DNA of 62,752 nt from DATKSS01 sp035533335 (GCA_035533335.1 DATLUC010000027.1:1-62752); one strand, 5' to 3'. Shown: positions 40,090 through 50,468, numbered from the stretch's first letter. Notes: a model not told the origin generated them from the sequence alone. Numbers and translations are program-made.

Positions 40090-40476
40090 TCACTGCGTGT
40101 AGGGCGTGGTCGAGAACCTCGACGGGCATTTGGTCAGCAGCGTCGTCGCATGGAAGACGCCGTCAGCGCCAAGCTTGCCCTCGGCGACCACGGTGATACC
40201 GGGGCGGAATATGTCCGGGAGCGTGCCGGTGTAGTCGACGGGCATCGACGCGGTGTTGTCCTTCTCTGTGAAAGTCACGTGGAAGCCTCCGTCGCTCTTC
40301 TGCACGTCGTCCGCCACGATCCCGGCGACGCGGACATCGCCAGCCGTCGCGTGCGACTGCAGCTCCGACACCGTGAGGTAGTACTCGGACGCGCCGCCCG
40401 ACGCCGAGTAGATGAGGTAGCCGACGCACGCGACGACGACGAGCGTGGGTATCCCCCACCGCATGAGCACGTTCAT
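40090..40476 (-). CDS. ccmE: Heme chaperone CcmE, cysteine type
   Basis: A 128-residue protein: an N-terminal anchor helix (TLVVVACVGYLIYSA) and the CcmE OB fold (DVRVAGIVADDV, VVAEGKLGADGVF). The usual heme-binding HxxxY is replaced by C-P-S-R-F (Cys117, Phe121). Cysteine-type CcmE is known in archaea and some sulfate reducers, usually CxxxY, with Ccm systems that lack CcmH. Overlaps ccmG by four bases. Confidence 0.87.
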   Translation of the reverse strand: MNVLMRWGIPTLVVVACVGYLIYSASGGASEYYLTVSELQSHATAGDVRVAGIVADDVQKSDGGFHVTFTEKDNTASMPVDYTGTLPDIFRPGITVVAEGKLGADGVFHATTLLTKCPSRFSTTPYTQ

Positions 40477-40988
40477 GAGGCGATCAGCGCGAGGTAATGC
40501 GCGAGAGTCGGCGCATCGAGCGGCCCCGAGAAGGATGCGACCACCAGGCCCTGGGAATCGATGAAGAACGTCGCCGGAAGGCCGGCCACGCCGTACGACT
40601 GGTAGGTCCCCGCGACGATCGGCCCGGCCGGGTACGGATGGGGGTGGCGCTGCTCGAAGGCGACAAAACCACCGGCGGAGTCCTGGTTGTCGGCCCCAAC
40701 GAACGCGACATCCGGCCGGGCGGTGGCCGCGTCGGCCAGCACACCACCCTCCTCGACGCAAGAAGTGCACCAGGAGGCCCAGAAGTTGACGACGACCGGC
40801 TTACCCTTCAGTTGTTCCACGCTGACCTCGTCGCCCGTTGCCGTCCGTATCGCGAGGTTGGGCGCGCTCTTGCCCAGAAGTGGCGGGTTGGCGAGCGCGG
40901 CGTGCTGGAGGCCCCACGCCAGCGAGAGCATGAGCAGGGCCCCGAGGATGATCACCCCCGCCCCCACCGCCGCAGACCTGCGGGTCAC
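40473..40988 (-). CDS. ccmG: Thioredoxin-fold CcmG/ResA-like protein
   Basis: About 171 residues from GTG 40988 (GTGA overlap with the GH1 stop). One N-terminal membrane helix (AAVGAGVIILGALLMLSLAW), then a thioredoxin fold with WASWCTSCVEEGG and the cis-proline region GLPATFFID. Reduces apocytochrome cysteines before heme attachment. Confidence 0.88.
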   Translation of the reverse strand: MTRRSAAVGAGVIILGALLMLSLAWGLQHAALANPPLLGKSAPNLAIRTATGDEVSVEQLKGKPVVVNFWASWCTSCVEEGGVLADAATARPDVAFVGADNQDSAGGFVAFEQRHPHPYPAGPIVAGTYQSYGVAGLPATFFIDSQGLVVASFSGPLDAPTLAHYLALIAS

Positions 40989-42229
40989 GCGCCTGAGTTT
41001 AGGGGGATCGCGTTCGCAGTTGCTATTCGCGCGTACAGACGGCCGCTCGCCTTGACTGTGCGCTCGAGGTTCTTGCGGTCGACCGAGATCAGACCGAAAC
41101 GCATCGCGTAGCCGCGCGCCCACTCGAAGTTGTCCATGTTCGTCCAGTGGAAATAACCGCGCACGTCGACCCCGTCCTCGATCGCGAGCTGGACGTTGGA
41201 CAGGATGTCCACGAGGTAGCGCTGACGCCACTCGTCGTCGTTGCTCGCCAGGCCGTTCTCGGTGATGTAGACCGGCTTGCGGAGGCCGCGCAGCTCGTTC
41301 AGCACCCCGCGCATCCAGGTCGGGTTGGCGCTCCATCCCATCTCGGTGACCGGCTCGCCGGGCACGTTGAAACGGCGGATGAACTGGTCCTGCGCCCGGC
41401 GCGGGTCGAAAGCGCACATCTGGCCCCAGTAATGCGCGATTCCGATGTAGTCGCTCGTCGCCTCGACGATGCGGCGGAGCTGGCCAGCCGCGACCGGCCA
41501 GCGGTCGAGCACGAGCTGGGCGGTGCTCGCGGCGAGACGGTCGCGCCGGTGGTTGGTGGCAGGCATGAACAGGAACTTGTGATGCGAGAGTCCGACCTGG
41601 GAATCCGGCCACTTGCGCTTGATCGCCACGTACGCCAGCTCGTGAGCGCGCCGCATGTTCGCGCTGACGCGGTAGACGGCTGCGATGTCACCCTTGTGCG
41701 CAGGAGGAAACTCCCCGGTGATCCAGCCGTTACCCGCGTAGATGCTGGGCTCGTTGATCGTGCACCAGATGCCCACGAGGTCGCCGAGCTCCTCCACGAC
41801 GCGATGCACGTAGCGAATGAACGCCTGCGGAGAACCCGGTGCGGCCCAGCCGCCCTTATGGGCGAACCACCGCGGGCTCGTGAAGTGGTGCAGCGTGACC
41901 ATCGGCAGCATGCCCTGCTCGCGCAGCTCGCCCAGGACGTCGCGGTAGTGACGGATCTGCCTCGCGTCGAAAGCGCCTTCGGTCGGCTCGATGCGCGACC
42001 ACTCGATGGAAAGACGGTGCGCGTTCTGGTTGAGCTCGCGCAGCATCGCGAAATCCTCGCGGTAGCGGTGATAGTGATCACACGCGACCGCGGACGTGTC
42101 CCCGTTGGCGATGCGGCCAGGCTGCTGCTCGAACTCCCACCAGTCGGAGTTGCGATTGTCGCCTTCGACCTGGTGAGCCGAGCTTGCGGTCCCCCATAGA
42201 AAGCCGTTTGGGAAGCTGCCCTGCTGCAC
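40985..42229 (-). CDS. Glycoside hydrolase family 1 beta-glycosidase
   Basis: A 414-residue TIM-barrel enzyme. Catalytic acid/base in CTINEPSIY and nucleophile in YITENGLAS; the N-terminal GFLWGTASSAHQVEGD is the GH1 signature. Hydrolyses beta-glucosides or galactosides. It overlaps ccmG, so it sits at the head of the ccm operon, an unexpected partner. No signal peptide. Confidence 0.9.
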   Translation of the reverse strand: MQQGSFPNGFLWGTASSAHQVEGDNRNSDWWEFEQQPGRIANGDTSAVACDHYHRYREDFAMLRELNQNAHRLSIEWSRIEPTEGAFDARQIRHYRDVLGELREQGMLPMVTLHHFTSPRWFAHKGGWAAPGSPQAFIRYVHRVVEELGDLVGIWCTINEPSIYAGNGWITGEFPPAHKGDIAAVYRVSANMRRAHELAYVAIKRKWPDSQVGLSHHKFLFMPATNHRRDRLAASTAQLVLDRWPVAAGQLRRIVEATSDYIGIAHYWGQMCAFDPRRAQDQFIRRFNVPGEPVTEMGWSANPTWMRGVLNELRGLRKPVYITENGLASNDDEWRQRYLVDILSNVQLAIEDGVDVRGYFHWTNMDNFEWARGYAMRFGLISVDRKNLERTVKASGRLYARIATANAIPLNSGA

Positions 42230-42236
42230 GCGACGG

Positions 42237-42869
42237 TCAGGCCGCTGCGCTGGCCGGGTTTTCGACCTGCGGCGGCGGAACGTACTCCCAGGATCTGGGC
42301 TTGTCGCCGTCCATCTCCATCCGCAGCATCCCCGCCTTGTCGATACCCTTGCGGTACATCTCGCGCTCGTTGTGAGCCCTGCCGTCGAGCAGGATCCAGG
42401 CGGCGTTCAGAGGGTCTGCATGGCTCACCAGGGCAATGGTCTCGCCCGGGTGCTCGCGCGCCAGGCGGCGCACGACGCCGAGCACCCGGCCCCCCATCGT
42501 CTCGATCGATTCGTCGCCCGGAAGCAGTCCTCGCTTGGCCTTGTGAACGAACCAAAGGGGGCGTCGCAGGGGGATCTGCCAATACGGCAGACCCTGCAGG
42601 TAGCGGCTGAACTCCGCCTCTCGGAGGTCGGGCTCGGCTTCCAGCACCGGTTGGGAGGCTATCTTCCCGCTCAAGATCCGCGCGGTCTCGGCTGCGCGCG
42701 CGAGCGGGCTGTGCACGATGCGGTCGATCCCGCTCGCATGCAGGTGCTCGCCGACGGCCGCAGCCTGCGCGCGGCCGAGGGCGCTCAGGTTGAAGCCGTC
42801 GAGGTGGCCGTAGAGGACCCGGCCCGGGTTCTCGACGTCCGCGTGGCGGATCAGGTAGAACTCGCTCAG
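42237..42869 (-). CDS. Histidine phosphatase, probable CTG start
   Basis: About 210 residues. The RHG motif FYLIRHADVENPGR, then LSALGRAQAAAV, VHSPLARAAETARI and the second histidine ALVSHADPLNAA give a complete phosphoglycerate-mutase-like fold. The first ATG/GTG/TTG in frame is GTG 42716, which would delete the catalytic RH. CTG 42869 overlaps the upstream TGA as CTGA, mirroring the ATGA/GTGA overlaps used across this region, and is the best start. Substrate unknown. Confidence 0.8.
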   Translation of the reverse strand: MSEFYLIRHADVENPGRVLYGHLDGFNLSALGRAQAAAVGEHLHASGIDRIVHSPLARAAETARILSGKIASQPVLEAEPDLREAEFSRYLQGLPYWQIPLRRPLWFVHKAKRGLLPGDESIETMGGRVLGVVRRLAREHPGETIALVSHADPLNAAWILLDGRAHNEREMYRKGIDKAGMLRMEMDGDKPRSWEYVPPPQVENPASAAA

Positions 42870-43516
42870 CTTCGGTACGCGCCGACCGAGGTTCGGTTGG
42901 TGCCGGATGAGCGGCCCGCCTCGAGCGCCTGGTAACCCTCCTGGATCAGGTTCCCGGTGTACTCCCGCCGGCTCATCAGGCCAGCCTCGGTCTCGGCGCG
43001 CTGAGGGATGGCGTCGATGGTCGCGGCGCCGCAGCTGACCGTGATGCGCTGCCAGTTCCCGCCCGCTGCGAAGTCGTGGGTGGCGATGGAGCGCCTGATC
43101 TTGTCAGCCGCCAACGCTGCTCCGTGGTCGTCGGTCTCGGGCAGGACGATGGCGAAGTGCGGCGGCCCGTCGGCCTCCAGGAAGGCCAGCGTGTCGGTGT
43201 CGCGGATGGCGTGGCCGAGTCGCTCGGTGATCTCGCGGAGCAGGTTTTCGAGCTGGATCTGCTCCAGCTCCTTGTGGATGTGCTCGGCGTGGTCCAGCTC
43301 GATCAAAAGGAGCGAGAGGGGACGGTGGTAGCGCACCGCGCGGTTGGCCTCCTGGCCGACCAGCGCGCTGACGAACTTCGCGTTCCAGATCCCCGTCGTG
43401 GGATCCACCACACCAAAAAGAGGGCTAGAGGTCCTGTCCGTCTGGCTGTGGCCGCAGCTGGGACAGTATTGAGACGTCTCGGGTACGTCCGTGTTGCAGT
43501 ACCAGCAGGCGCCCAT
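42866..43516 (-). CDS. Zinc-ribbon protein with degenerate GGDEF domain
   Basis: About 216 residues from ATG 43516, directly after a -10-like TAGAAT (43529-43524); ATG 43534 is less likely. An N-terminal CWYC...CPSC ribbon is followed by a GGDEF-fold domain (VVDPTTGIWNAKFV, RPLSLLLIELDHAE). The signature loop reads DGPPHFAIVLPETD, so GGDEF is lost. It cannot be a standard diguanylate cyclase; a GTP or c-di-GMP sensing role is possible. Overlaps the phosphatase by four bases. Confidence 0.75.
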   Translation of the reverse strand: MGACWYCNTDVPETSQYCPSCGHSQTDRTSSPLFGVVDPTTGIWNAKFVSALVGQEANRAVRYHRPLSLLLIELDHAEHIHKELEQIQLENLLREITERLGHAIRDTDTLAFLEADGPPHFAIVLPETDDHGAALAADKIRRSIATHDFAAGGNWQRITVSCGAATIDAIPQRAETEAGLMSRREYTGNLIQEGYQALEAGRSSGTNRTSVGAYRS

Positions 43517-43571
43517 GGGCCGCATTCTAGGCATCCCGCCTCGCCGCCGCTCTCAGATCAGAATCTAATCC

Positions 43572-44819
43572 GTGGCCGACCAGGGCGAGCTGTTCCCGAT
43601 GCCTGTGTCGTCCGAACCCGGCGCCCCGCTGGCGACCCGGATGCGGCCGAAGAGCTTCGACGACCTCGTGGGCCAGGGCAAGGTGGTCGAGGTGCTACGC
43701 CAGCTCACGCGTTCCGGGCACCTCCCGAGCATCGTCCTGTGGGGTCCTCCCGGCAGCGGCAAGACGACCCTCGCCGGGCTTCTGGCCACCGAGACCAAAG
43801 CCCGCATGGTCGCCCTGTCCGCGGTGACCGCGGGCGTCGCGGACCTGCGCAAGGTCGTCGCGGAGGCGAAAGTCCACCGGCGCGCGGGCCTGAGGACTGT
43901 CCTGTTCGTGGACGAGATCCACCGCTTCAACAAGGCCCAGCAGGACGCCATCCTGCCCCACGTCGAGGACGGGACCGTGACCCTGATCGGCGCGACGACC
44001 GAGAACCCGTCGTTCGAGGTCATCGCACCGCTGCTGTCGCGCAGCCGGGTGTTCCGGCTCGAACAACTCGACCGCGACGAGCTGAAGCAGGTCGTGCGGC
44101 GCGGCCTCCAGGAGCTGGGGGCGGCGATGGAACAAGAGGCGATGGACGACCTCCTGGAGACGGCGAGGGGTGATGCCCGGGTGGCGCTGAACGGCCTGGA
44201 AGCCGCCGCGGCGCTGGCGGGCGAGGCGCGGATCGCAGTCGACCACGTCGAGCGTGCGATGCAGCAGCGCCACCTCCTTTACGACCGGGCCGGGGACCAG
44301 CACTACGACATCGTTTCCGCCCTCATCAAAAGCGTCCGCGGGAGCGATCCAGATGCCGCGGTCTACTGGATGGCGCGCATGCTCGAGGCGGGCGAGGACC
44401 CGCTCTTCGTGGCGCGCCGCCTCGTGATCCTCGCGGCCGAGGACGTCGGGCTGGCCGATCCGCAGGCCCTCTCGTTGGCGGTGGCCGCACAGCAGGCGGC
44501 GCACTTCATCGGCATGCCGGAAGCCGTCCTGCCATTGACCGAGGCGGCGCTGTACCTGGCCCTGGCGCCCAAGTCGAACTCGGCCCTCACCTCCTACGGT
44601 GCCGCAAGAGAGCTCATCGAGCAAACCGGCAACGAGCTCGTGCCGAAGCACCTTCGCAACGCCCCGACGGGCCTCATGAAGTCGATGGGGTACGGCAGTG
44701 GCTACCGCTACGCGCACGACTACGAGGGCGGTGTCGCCGACCAGGTCCACATGCCGGAGAAACTCAAGGGCCGCAAGGTGTACCGGCCCAATCCCCGTGA
44801 CAAGCACCAGAGTCCGTAG
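43572..44819 (+). CDS. rarA: Replication-associated recombination ATPase RarA/MgsA
   Basis: A 415-residue AAA+ protein related to clamp loaders. MRPKSFDDLVGQ, Walker A GPPGSGKTTLA, Walker B VLFVDEIHRFNKAQQD, sensor GATTENPSFEV, and the C-terminal tetramerisation part ending YRPNPRDKHQ are all present. Acts at stalled replication forks. GTG start. Confidence 0.92.
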   Translation: MADQGELFPMPVSSEPGAPLATRMRPKSFDDLVGQGKVVEVLRQLTRSGHLPSIVLWGPPGSGKTTLAGLLATETKARMVALSAVTAGVADLRKVVAEAKVHRRAGLRTVLFVDEIHRFNKAQQDAILPHVEDGTVTLIGATTENPSFEVIAPLLSRSRVFRLEQLDRDELKQVVRRGLQELGAAMEQEAMDDLLETARGDARVALNGLEAAAALAGEARIAVDHVERAMQQRHLLYDRAGDQHYDIVSALIKSVRGSDPDAAVYWMARMLEAGEDPLFVARRLVILAAEDVGLADPQALSLAVAAQQAAHFIGMPEAVLPLTEAALYLALAPKSNSALTSYGAARELIEQTGNELVPKHLRNAPTGLMKSMGYGSGYRYAHDYEGGVADQVHMPEKLKGRKVYRPNPRDKHQSP

Positions 44820-44823
44820 CATT
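44818..44823 (+). promoter_or_regulatory. -10-like hexamer before the NDK-like gene
   Basis: TAGCAT starts inside the rarA stop codon and ends eight bases before GTG 44831, giving a near-leaderless message. Confidence 0.35.
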
Positions 44824-44830
44824 GCCCCTC

Positions 44831-45451
44831 GTGTCCGACGCCCTTGTGATCTTCAAGCCCGACGCCGCGTATCGCCTGGCGGCCCGCGCCGGGATCTGGA
44901 GCTGGCTTTCGAGCGAGCGCGGCTGGAAGGTCCGCTCGCTCGAGTGGTTCCAACCTCCGGCCTCCCTGATCGAGAGCCATTACGACTTCCTGCAGGGCCG
45001 GCCCTTCTTCCCGTGGCTGGTCGACTTCATGACCGCTCTGCCCCTGGTCGTCGGCCGCGTGACGGCCTCGGCCGATGTCCTCAAAGATATGCGCCACGAC
45101 CTCGGTGAGACACGGATCGCCCAGTCGCGGCCCGGCTCGCTGCGCGAGCGCTACGGGATCTTCGGCGGTCTCAACTGCCTGCACCTCTCGGACGCCCCCG
45201 AAACCGGCGAGGCGGAGGTGGCGCGATGGTCGAAGTCGGTCCAGCTCGACAAGGTCGCGGTGAAGCTCGAGAAGACCAGCGAGCTGCCCGACCACACGTA
45301 TCACCTGCGGTCATTGGCGACCCAGGTCAATGTGGGCAATCACGCCGAGCTGGCTTCGAAGACGATGCGTGAGCTGCTGGCCCAGGAGTCTCAGCTCGGG
45401 GGCGAGAAGCTCGATGCGCTCTGCCGGATCACTTTGGGGGCTCTGGCTTAG
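44831..45451 (+). CDS. Nucleoside-diphosphate-kinase-like protein
   Basis: About 206 residues from GTG 44831 (TTG 44822 also in frame). ALVIFKPDA, FPWLVDFMTALPLVVGRVT and RYGIFGGLNCLHLSDAPETG follow the NDK fold; the catalytic histidine is kept, but the HGSDS signature reads HLSDA. A 70-residue C-terminal extension with no known domain follows (standard NDK is about 140). It could be a divergent NDK or a phosphotransfer-derived regulator. Confidence 0.7.
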   Translation: MSDALVIFKPDAAYRLAARAGIWSWLSSERGWKVRSLEWFQPPASLIESHYDFLQGRPFFPWLVDFMTALPLVVGRVTASADVLKDMRHDLGETRIAQSRPGSLRERYGIFGGLNCLHLSDAPETGEAEVARWSKSVQLDKVAVKLEKTSELPDHTYHLRSLATQVNVGNHAELASKTMRELLAQESQLGGEKLDALCRITLGALA

Positions 45452-45455
45452 CCTC

Positions 45456-46007
45456 TCAAGTCTCCGACTTCGTCTCGGCTAGGCGCTGGACGGCGCCGAC
45501 GTGCACGGTCACCGGCTTGTTGAAAAGCTCTGAGTTGGGGACCACGAGCAGGTCTCCGGCATCGGTCTTGACCAGCGTGACGCGAAGCTTTACGTCAAGG
45601 ATGGTGCCTGACCCTGCTGCGTCGAGCGAGATGCGGTCGCCCACGCGCATGTGACGCTCCAGCAGCACGTAGTAGCCCGACACGTAATCCTTCAAGAGGT
45701 CCTGCACGCCGAAGCTGGCGACGAAGGTGGCCATCAGGATGCCGGCGAGCGTGAAGTTCTGGCTCGAGAAGGCGACGCCGACCGCGATGATCACGCCGAT
45801 GGCGATCAGGAGGACGGTCACGACACGGTTGCCTATGACGACCATGTCGGTGCGCATGTGACGCCGCTCGAGACGTGCCACCACGTAGTTTGAGATCAAG
45901 CGCGAACCGATGACGAACACAGCGAAAACGACGATGGCGATGACGATCTGGACGAGAACGGAGTTGGGGATCCCAGGAATCAAACCGCCCAGCGGCGGGG
46001 CGGTCAT
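45456..46007 (-). CDS. Small MscS-family mechanosensitive channel
   Basis: A 183-residue protein with about three helices and the MscS core (LAGILMATFVASFGVQDLLKDY then VSGYYVLLERHMRVGDRI) and the beta domain ending VVPNSELFNKPV. It is shorter than E. coli MscS, lacking most of the C-terminal cage. Overlaps the L25 gene by four bases. Confidence 0.87.
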   Translation of the reverse strand: MTAPPLGGLIPGIPNSVLVQIVIAIVVFAVFVIGSRLISNYVVARLERRHMRTDMVVIGNRVVTVLLIAIGVIIAVGVAFSSQNFTLAGILMATFVASFGVQDLLKDYVSGYYVLLERHMRVGDRISLDAAGSGTILDVKLRVTLVKTDAGDLLVVPNSELFNKPVTVHVGAVQRLAETKSET

Positions 46008-46660
46008 TCCTTCGACTCGGCGGCTTCCTCCGCGCCTTCGCCTTCGGCCTCGGCCTCGCCCTCTGCCGCTACAGCGGCCTCGGCGGACGGGATCTCCTCT
46101 TCGACCTTCATCTCGCGCTTGTGCACGATCTTGACGATCAGCTCATCGGGATCCAGCAGCACGGTCACGCCCTTGGGCACGCTCAATTCGGCCACGCGAA
46201 ACTCGGAATCGACTTCCTCGAGCGGCGTGATGTCCACCTCGAACGCCTCCGGGATGTCGGAAGGCAGGCACTCGACGCGCAGTGAGTGGACGGGCTGAAG
46301 GACGTCGGCGTCGCCACGCTTCACCGCGGCCGATTCCCCGGTCAGGTGGACCGGCACCTCGACCGTGATCCTCTCCTCCAGGTTGACCTGGTAGAAGTCG
46401 ACGTGGATCGGGCCGAGCCGGCGCGGGTGGGTCTGGATCTCGCGGACCAGGACCTTCTCGGTGCGGTCCCCGTCCACGAGCAGGTCGACCAGGTGGGTAC
46501 GCCCGGACTTGATGAAGACCTTCTGGAACTCCATGCGGTCCAGGACGAGGGACGTGGGCTGGGTGCCATGCCCGTAAACGACGGCCGCGAGCTTGCCCAC
46601 GCGGTGCAGTTGGCGCGAGCGCTTGCCGTTGGTCGGTCGGATCGAGGCTTTGAGCTGCAT
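46004..46660 (-). CDS. rplY: Ribosomal protein L25 (Ctc form)
   Basis: A 218-residue protein: N-terminal L25 5S-RNA-binding domain (SRQLHRVGKLAAVVYGHG), TL5 C-terminal beta domain (EVDITPLEEVDSEFRVAELS), and an acidic Ala/Glu tail of about 35 residues. ATG 46660 fits family length. Longer in-frame starts run into the antisense of the proline-rich gene. Confidence 0.9.
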   Translation of the reverse strand: MQLKASIRPTNGKRSRQLHRVGKLAAVVYGHGTQPTSLVLDRMEFQKVFIKSGRTHLVDLLVDGDRTEKVLVREIQTHPRRLGPIHVDFYQVNLEERITVEVPVHLTGESAAVKRGDADVLQPVHSLRVECLPSDIPEAFEVDITPLEEVDSEFRVAELSVPKGVTVLLDPDELIVKIVHKREMKVEEEIPSAEAAVAAEGEAEAEGEGAEEAAESKE

Positions 46661-46761
46661 AGATCGGCCTCGGGTTGGGAGGCGCTGGTTATGATACCCC
46701 AAAGCCGCTCGGCGACCCGCCGGGCGCGTCCAAATCGAATACCCAGGAGGGCATCCCAGGC

Positions 46762-47310
46762 ATGCAGAACCCACCGCCTCCTCCACCGCCCAGCGGCAGC
46801 CCTCCGCCTCCGCCTCCGCCCAGTGGTGTGCCGCCGATGATGCCGCCCCCACCGCCGGGTGGCGGGATGCCGCCGATGATGCCCCCGGGCGGCGGCTATG
46901 CGATGGCGACCGCGAGCAACTTGGCCAGCCCCGGCACGCGCATCGTGGGCGGCCTGATCGATGTGGTCATTCTCATCGTCATCAACGGGGTCATCGGCGT
47001 GATCCTCCAGAGGGTCACCGGGCTCGCCGGCCTGGTCGACCTGGTCATCGACGTCCTTTACTTCGCCTACATGTGGAGCTCCCAGGGCGCGTCCATCGGC
47101 ATGATGCCGTTCGGGTTCAAGGTGCGAGACATGGCGACGGGCCAGTACCCGACCATGGGGAAGGCTGCGCTGCGGGGATTCATCTGGGTTCTCGAAGTCG
47201 GCTTCACCATCTGCATCATCGGGGCGATCGGCTGGCTGTGGCAGCTGTGGGACCCCCAGAAGCAAGCGATCCACGACAAGGTCGCCGGGACGATCGTCAC
47301 CACCAACTAG
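46762..47310 (+). CDS. RDD-family membrane protein with proline-rich head
   Basis: About 182 residues from ATG 46762, with GGAGG 11 bases upstream. Residues 1-50 are poly-Pro/Gly/Met; then the RDD domain (ASPGTRIVGGLIDVVILIVI, SIGMMPFGFKVRD). About three helices. RDD proteins are implicated in sodium/proton exchange or unknown transport. The proline-rich head is like that of the DUF4190 proteins at 51.9-53.5 kb. Confidence 0.83.
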   Translation: MQNPPPPPPPSGSPPPPPPPSGVPPMMPPPPPGGGMPPMMPPGGGYAMATASNLASPGTRIVGGLIDVVILIVINGVIGVILQRVTGLAGLVDLVIDVLYFAYMWSSQGASIGMMPFGFKVRDMATGQYPTMGKAALRGFIWVLEVGFTICIIGAIGWLWQLWDPQKQAIHDKVAGTIVTTN

Positions 47311-47381
47311 CGGGTTTTTCTTCGCCGGGCTGCCCAGGGGCGGTCCGGCGCCTCACTCCCCTTCCCCGCCGGTGACTTGCC

Positions 47382-47795
47382 TCAGCCGCCCTCGGAAAAC
47401 CGCTTCTTCAGCCATTCGACGATCGTCTGGAGCGGCGTGCCGGGCGTGAAGATCTCCGCGACGCCCTGCTTCTTGAGAGCCACGATGTCGTCGTCAGGGA
47501 TGATCCCGCCGCCGAACACGGTGATATCGGTCGCCTTGCGCCTCTTCAGCTCCGCGACGACGGCCGGAAACAGCGTCATGTGGGCGCCTGAGTGAATCGA
47601 CAGCCCGATCACCTGGGCGTCCTCCTGGAGCGCCGCGTCGACCACCATCTCGGGCGTCTGCCGCAGCCCGGTGTAGATCACCTCGTAGCCCGCGTCGCGA
47701 AGAGCGCGAGCGACGACCTTGACGCCACGATCGTGGCCGTCGAGACCGACCTTGGCGACGATGATGCGGACTGGACGGACGGCAGTCTGCGGCAT
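47382..47795 (-). CDS. B12-binding small subunit of acyl-CoA mutase
   Basis: A 137-residue Rossmann-like cobalamin-binding protein. VGLDGHDRGVKVVARAL contains the cobalt-ligand histidine (DxHxxG), with GLSIHSGAHM and VFGGGIIP contacts. Partner of the large subunit at 47798-49441; three bases separate them. See the mutase entry for specificity. Confidence 0.92.
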   Translation of the reverse strand: MPQTAVRPVRIIVAKVGLDGHDRGVKVVARALRDAGYEVIYTGLRQTPEMVVDAALQEDAQVIGLSIHSGAHMTLFPAVVAELKRRKATDITVFGGGIIPDDDIVALKKQGVAEIFTPGTPLQTIVEWLKKRFSEGG

Positions 47796-47797
47796 CG

Positions 47798-49441
<1,644 letters not shown>

Positions 49442-49454
49442 CCCAGGTCCATTA

Positions 49455-50468
49455 TCAGCCCGGTTTGCGATCCAGGATCTCCTCCGCGATGTTGTAAGGG
49501 GTTCCTTCGTCAAAGAGCCGCGTGGCCAGCCGGTGGTCTTGGTCGAGCGCCCGCCGCACGCGAGCGCGCGCCAGCTCGGCCGCCACCTCCGCCGTCTCGT
49601 CCCTCAAGCGCTGCTCCAAAAGGCGGCGTCCAAGCCCGCTCGACTCGAGGTGACGGCGGTGTTCCAGCACCGCGGCCCACAGCTCGCCAATGCCTTCTTC
49701 ACGGGAGGCGACCGTGGTGATGATGGGCGGCTTCCAGGTCCTGGGCTCCCCACCAAGAGAGCGCGGAGCGGCCAGGCTGAGCATCGCTCGGAGCTCTGTG
49801 ACGACTCTCAAGTGGCCCTCGATGTCCGCTTTGTTGACCACGAACACGTCAGCGATCTCCAGGATCCCGGCCTTGATCATCTGCACTCCGTCGCCCTGGT
49901 TGGGGGTCAGCACCACGACCGTGGTGTCCGCCACGGCGGCGACCTCCAGCTCCGACTGGCCGACACCGACCGTCTCCACGACGACCTGGTCGAAGCCGAA
50001 CGCTCCGAGCAGCCGGATCGCCTCTCGAGTCGCCAGGGACAGCCCTCCCAGGTGGCCCCGAGCGCCCATGCTGCGGATGAACACCTTGGGGTCCAGCGCA
50101 TGCCGCTGCATCCGGATGCGGTCCCCCAGGATGGCGCCGCCCGTATACGGGGAGTTGGGATCGGTCGCAAGCACCGCGACGGAGAGGTCCTGCTTCCGGA
50201 GCAGTTGGACGAGAGCGTCGACAAGGGTCGATTTGCCGCTCCCCGGGGCCCCGGTGAAGCCGACGACGCCGGGCGTCTTCTGCGCATCTCGAAGCTGTAG
50301 CTCGAGATCCCTCACGGACGCATCCCGGCGCTCGACCAGGCTGATCGCCCTGGCCAGGGCGCGGATGTCGCCTGATCGAAAGCTCGACGCCAGGTCTGGG
50401 CCGGTCAGATTCTCACTCGCCCAAGAAGCGTAGGGCGAAATCGTGTCCGAGCACCACGACCAGGCCAT
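49455..50468 (-). CDS. meaB: Mutase chaperone GTPase MeaB/ArgK
   Basis: G3E GTPase that protects and reloads B12 mutases. Walker A GAPGSGKSTLVDAL, VVETVGVGQSELEVA, and VVNKADIEGH. The only canonical in-frame start is ATG 50468, 56 bases inside the LCP gene. Family-like sequence begins near ALARAISLVERRDA (about 50360), and CTG 50408 just after the LCP stop is an alternative. True start uncertain. Confidence 0.9.
   Translation of the reverse strand: MAWSWCSDTISPYASWASENLTGPDLASSFRSGDIRALARAISLVERRDASVRDLELQLRDAQKTPGVVGFTGAPGSGKSTLVDALVQLLRKQDLSVAVLATDPNSPYTGGAILGDRIRMQRHALDPKVFIRSMGARGHLGGLSLATREAIRLLGAFGFDQVVVETVGVGQSELEVAAVADTTVVVLTPNQGDGVQMIKAGILEIADVFVVNKADIEGHLRVVTELRAMLSLAAPRSLGGEPRTWKPPIITTVASREEGIGELWAAVLEHRRHLESSGLGRRLLEQRLRDETAEVAAELARARVRRALDQDHRLATRLFDEGTPYNIAEEILDRKPG

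Noticed and set aside
47300..47381. Rho-independent terminator after the RDD gene
   Set aside because: A short T-run follows the stop, but no stable hairpin precedes it.
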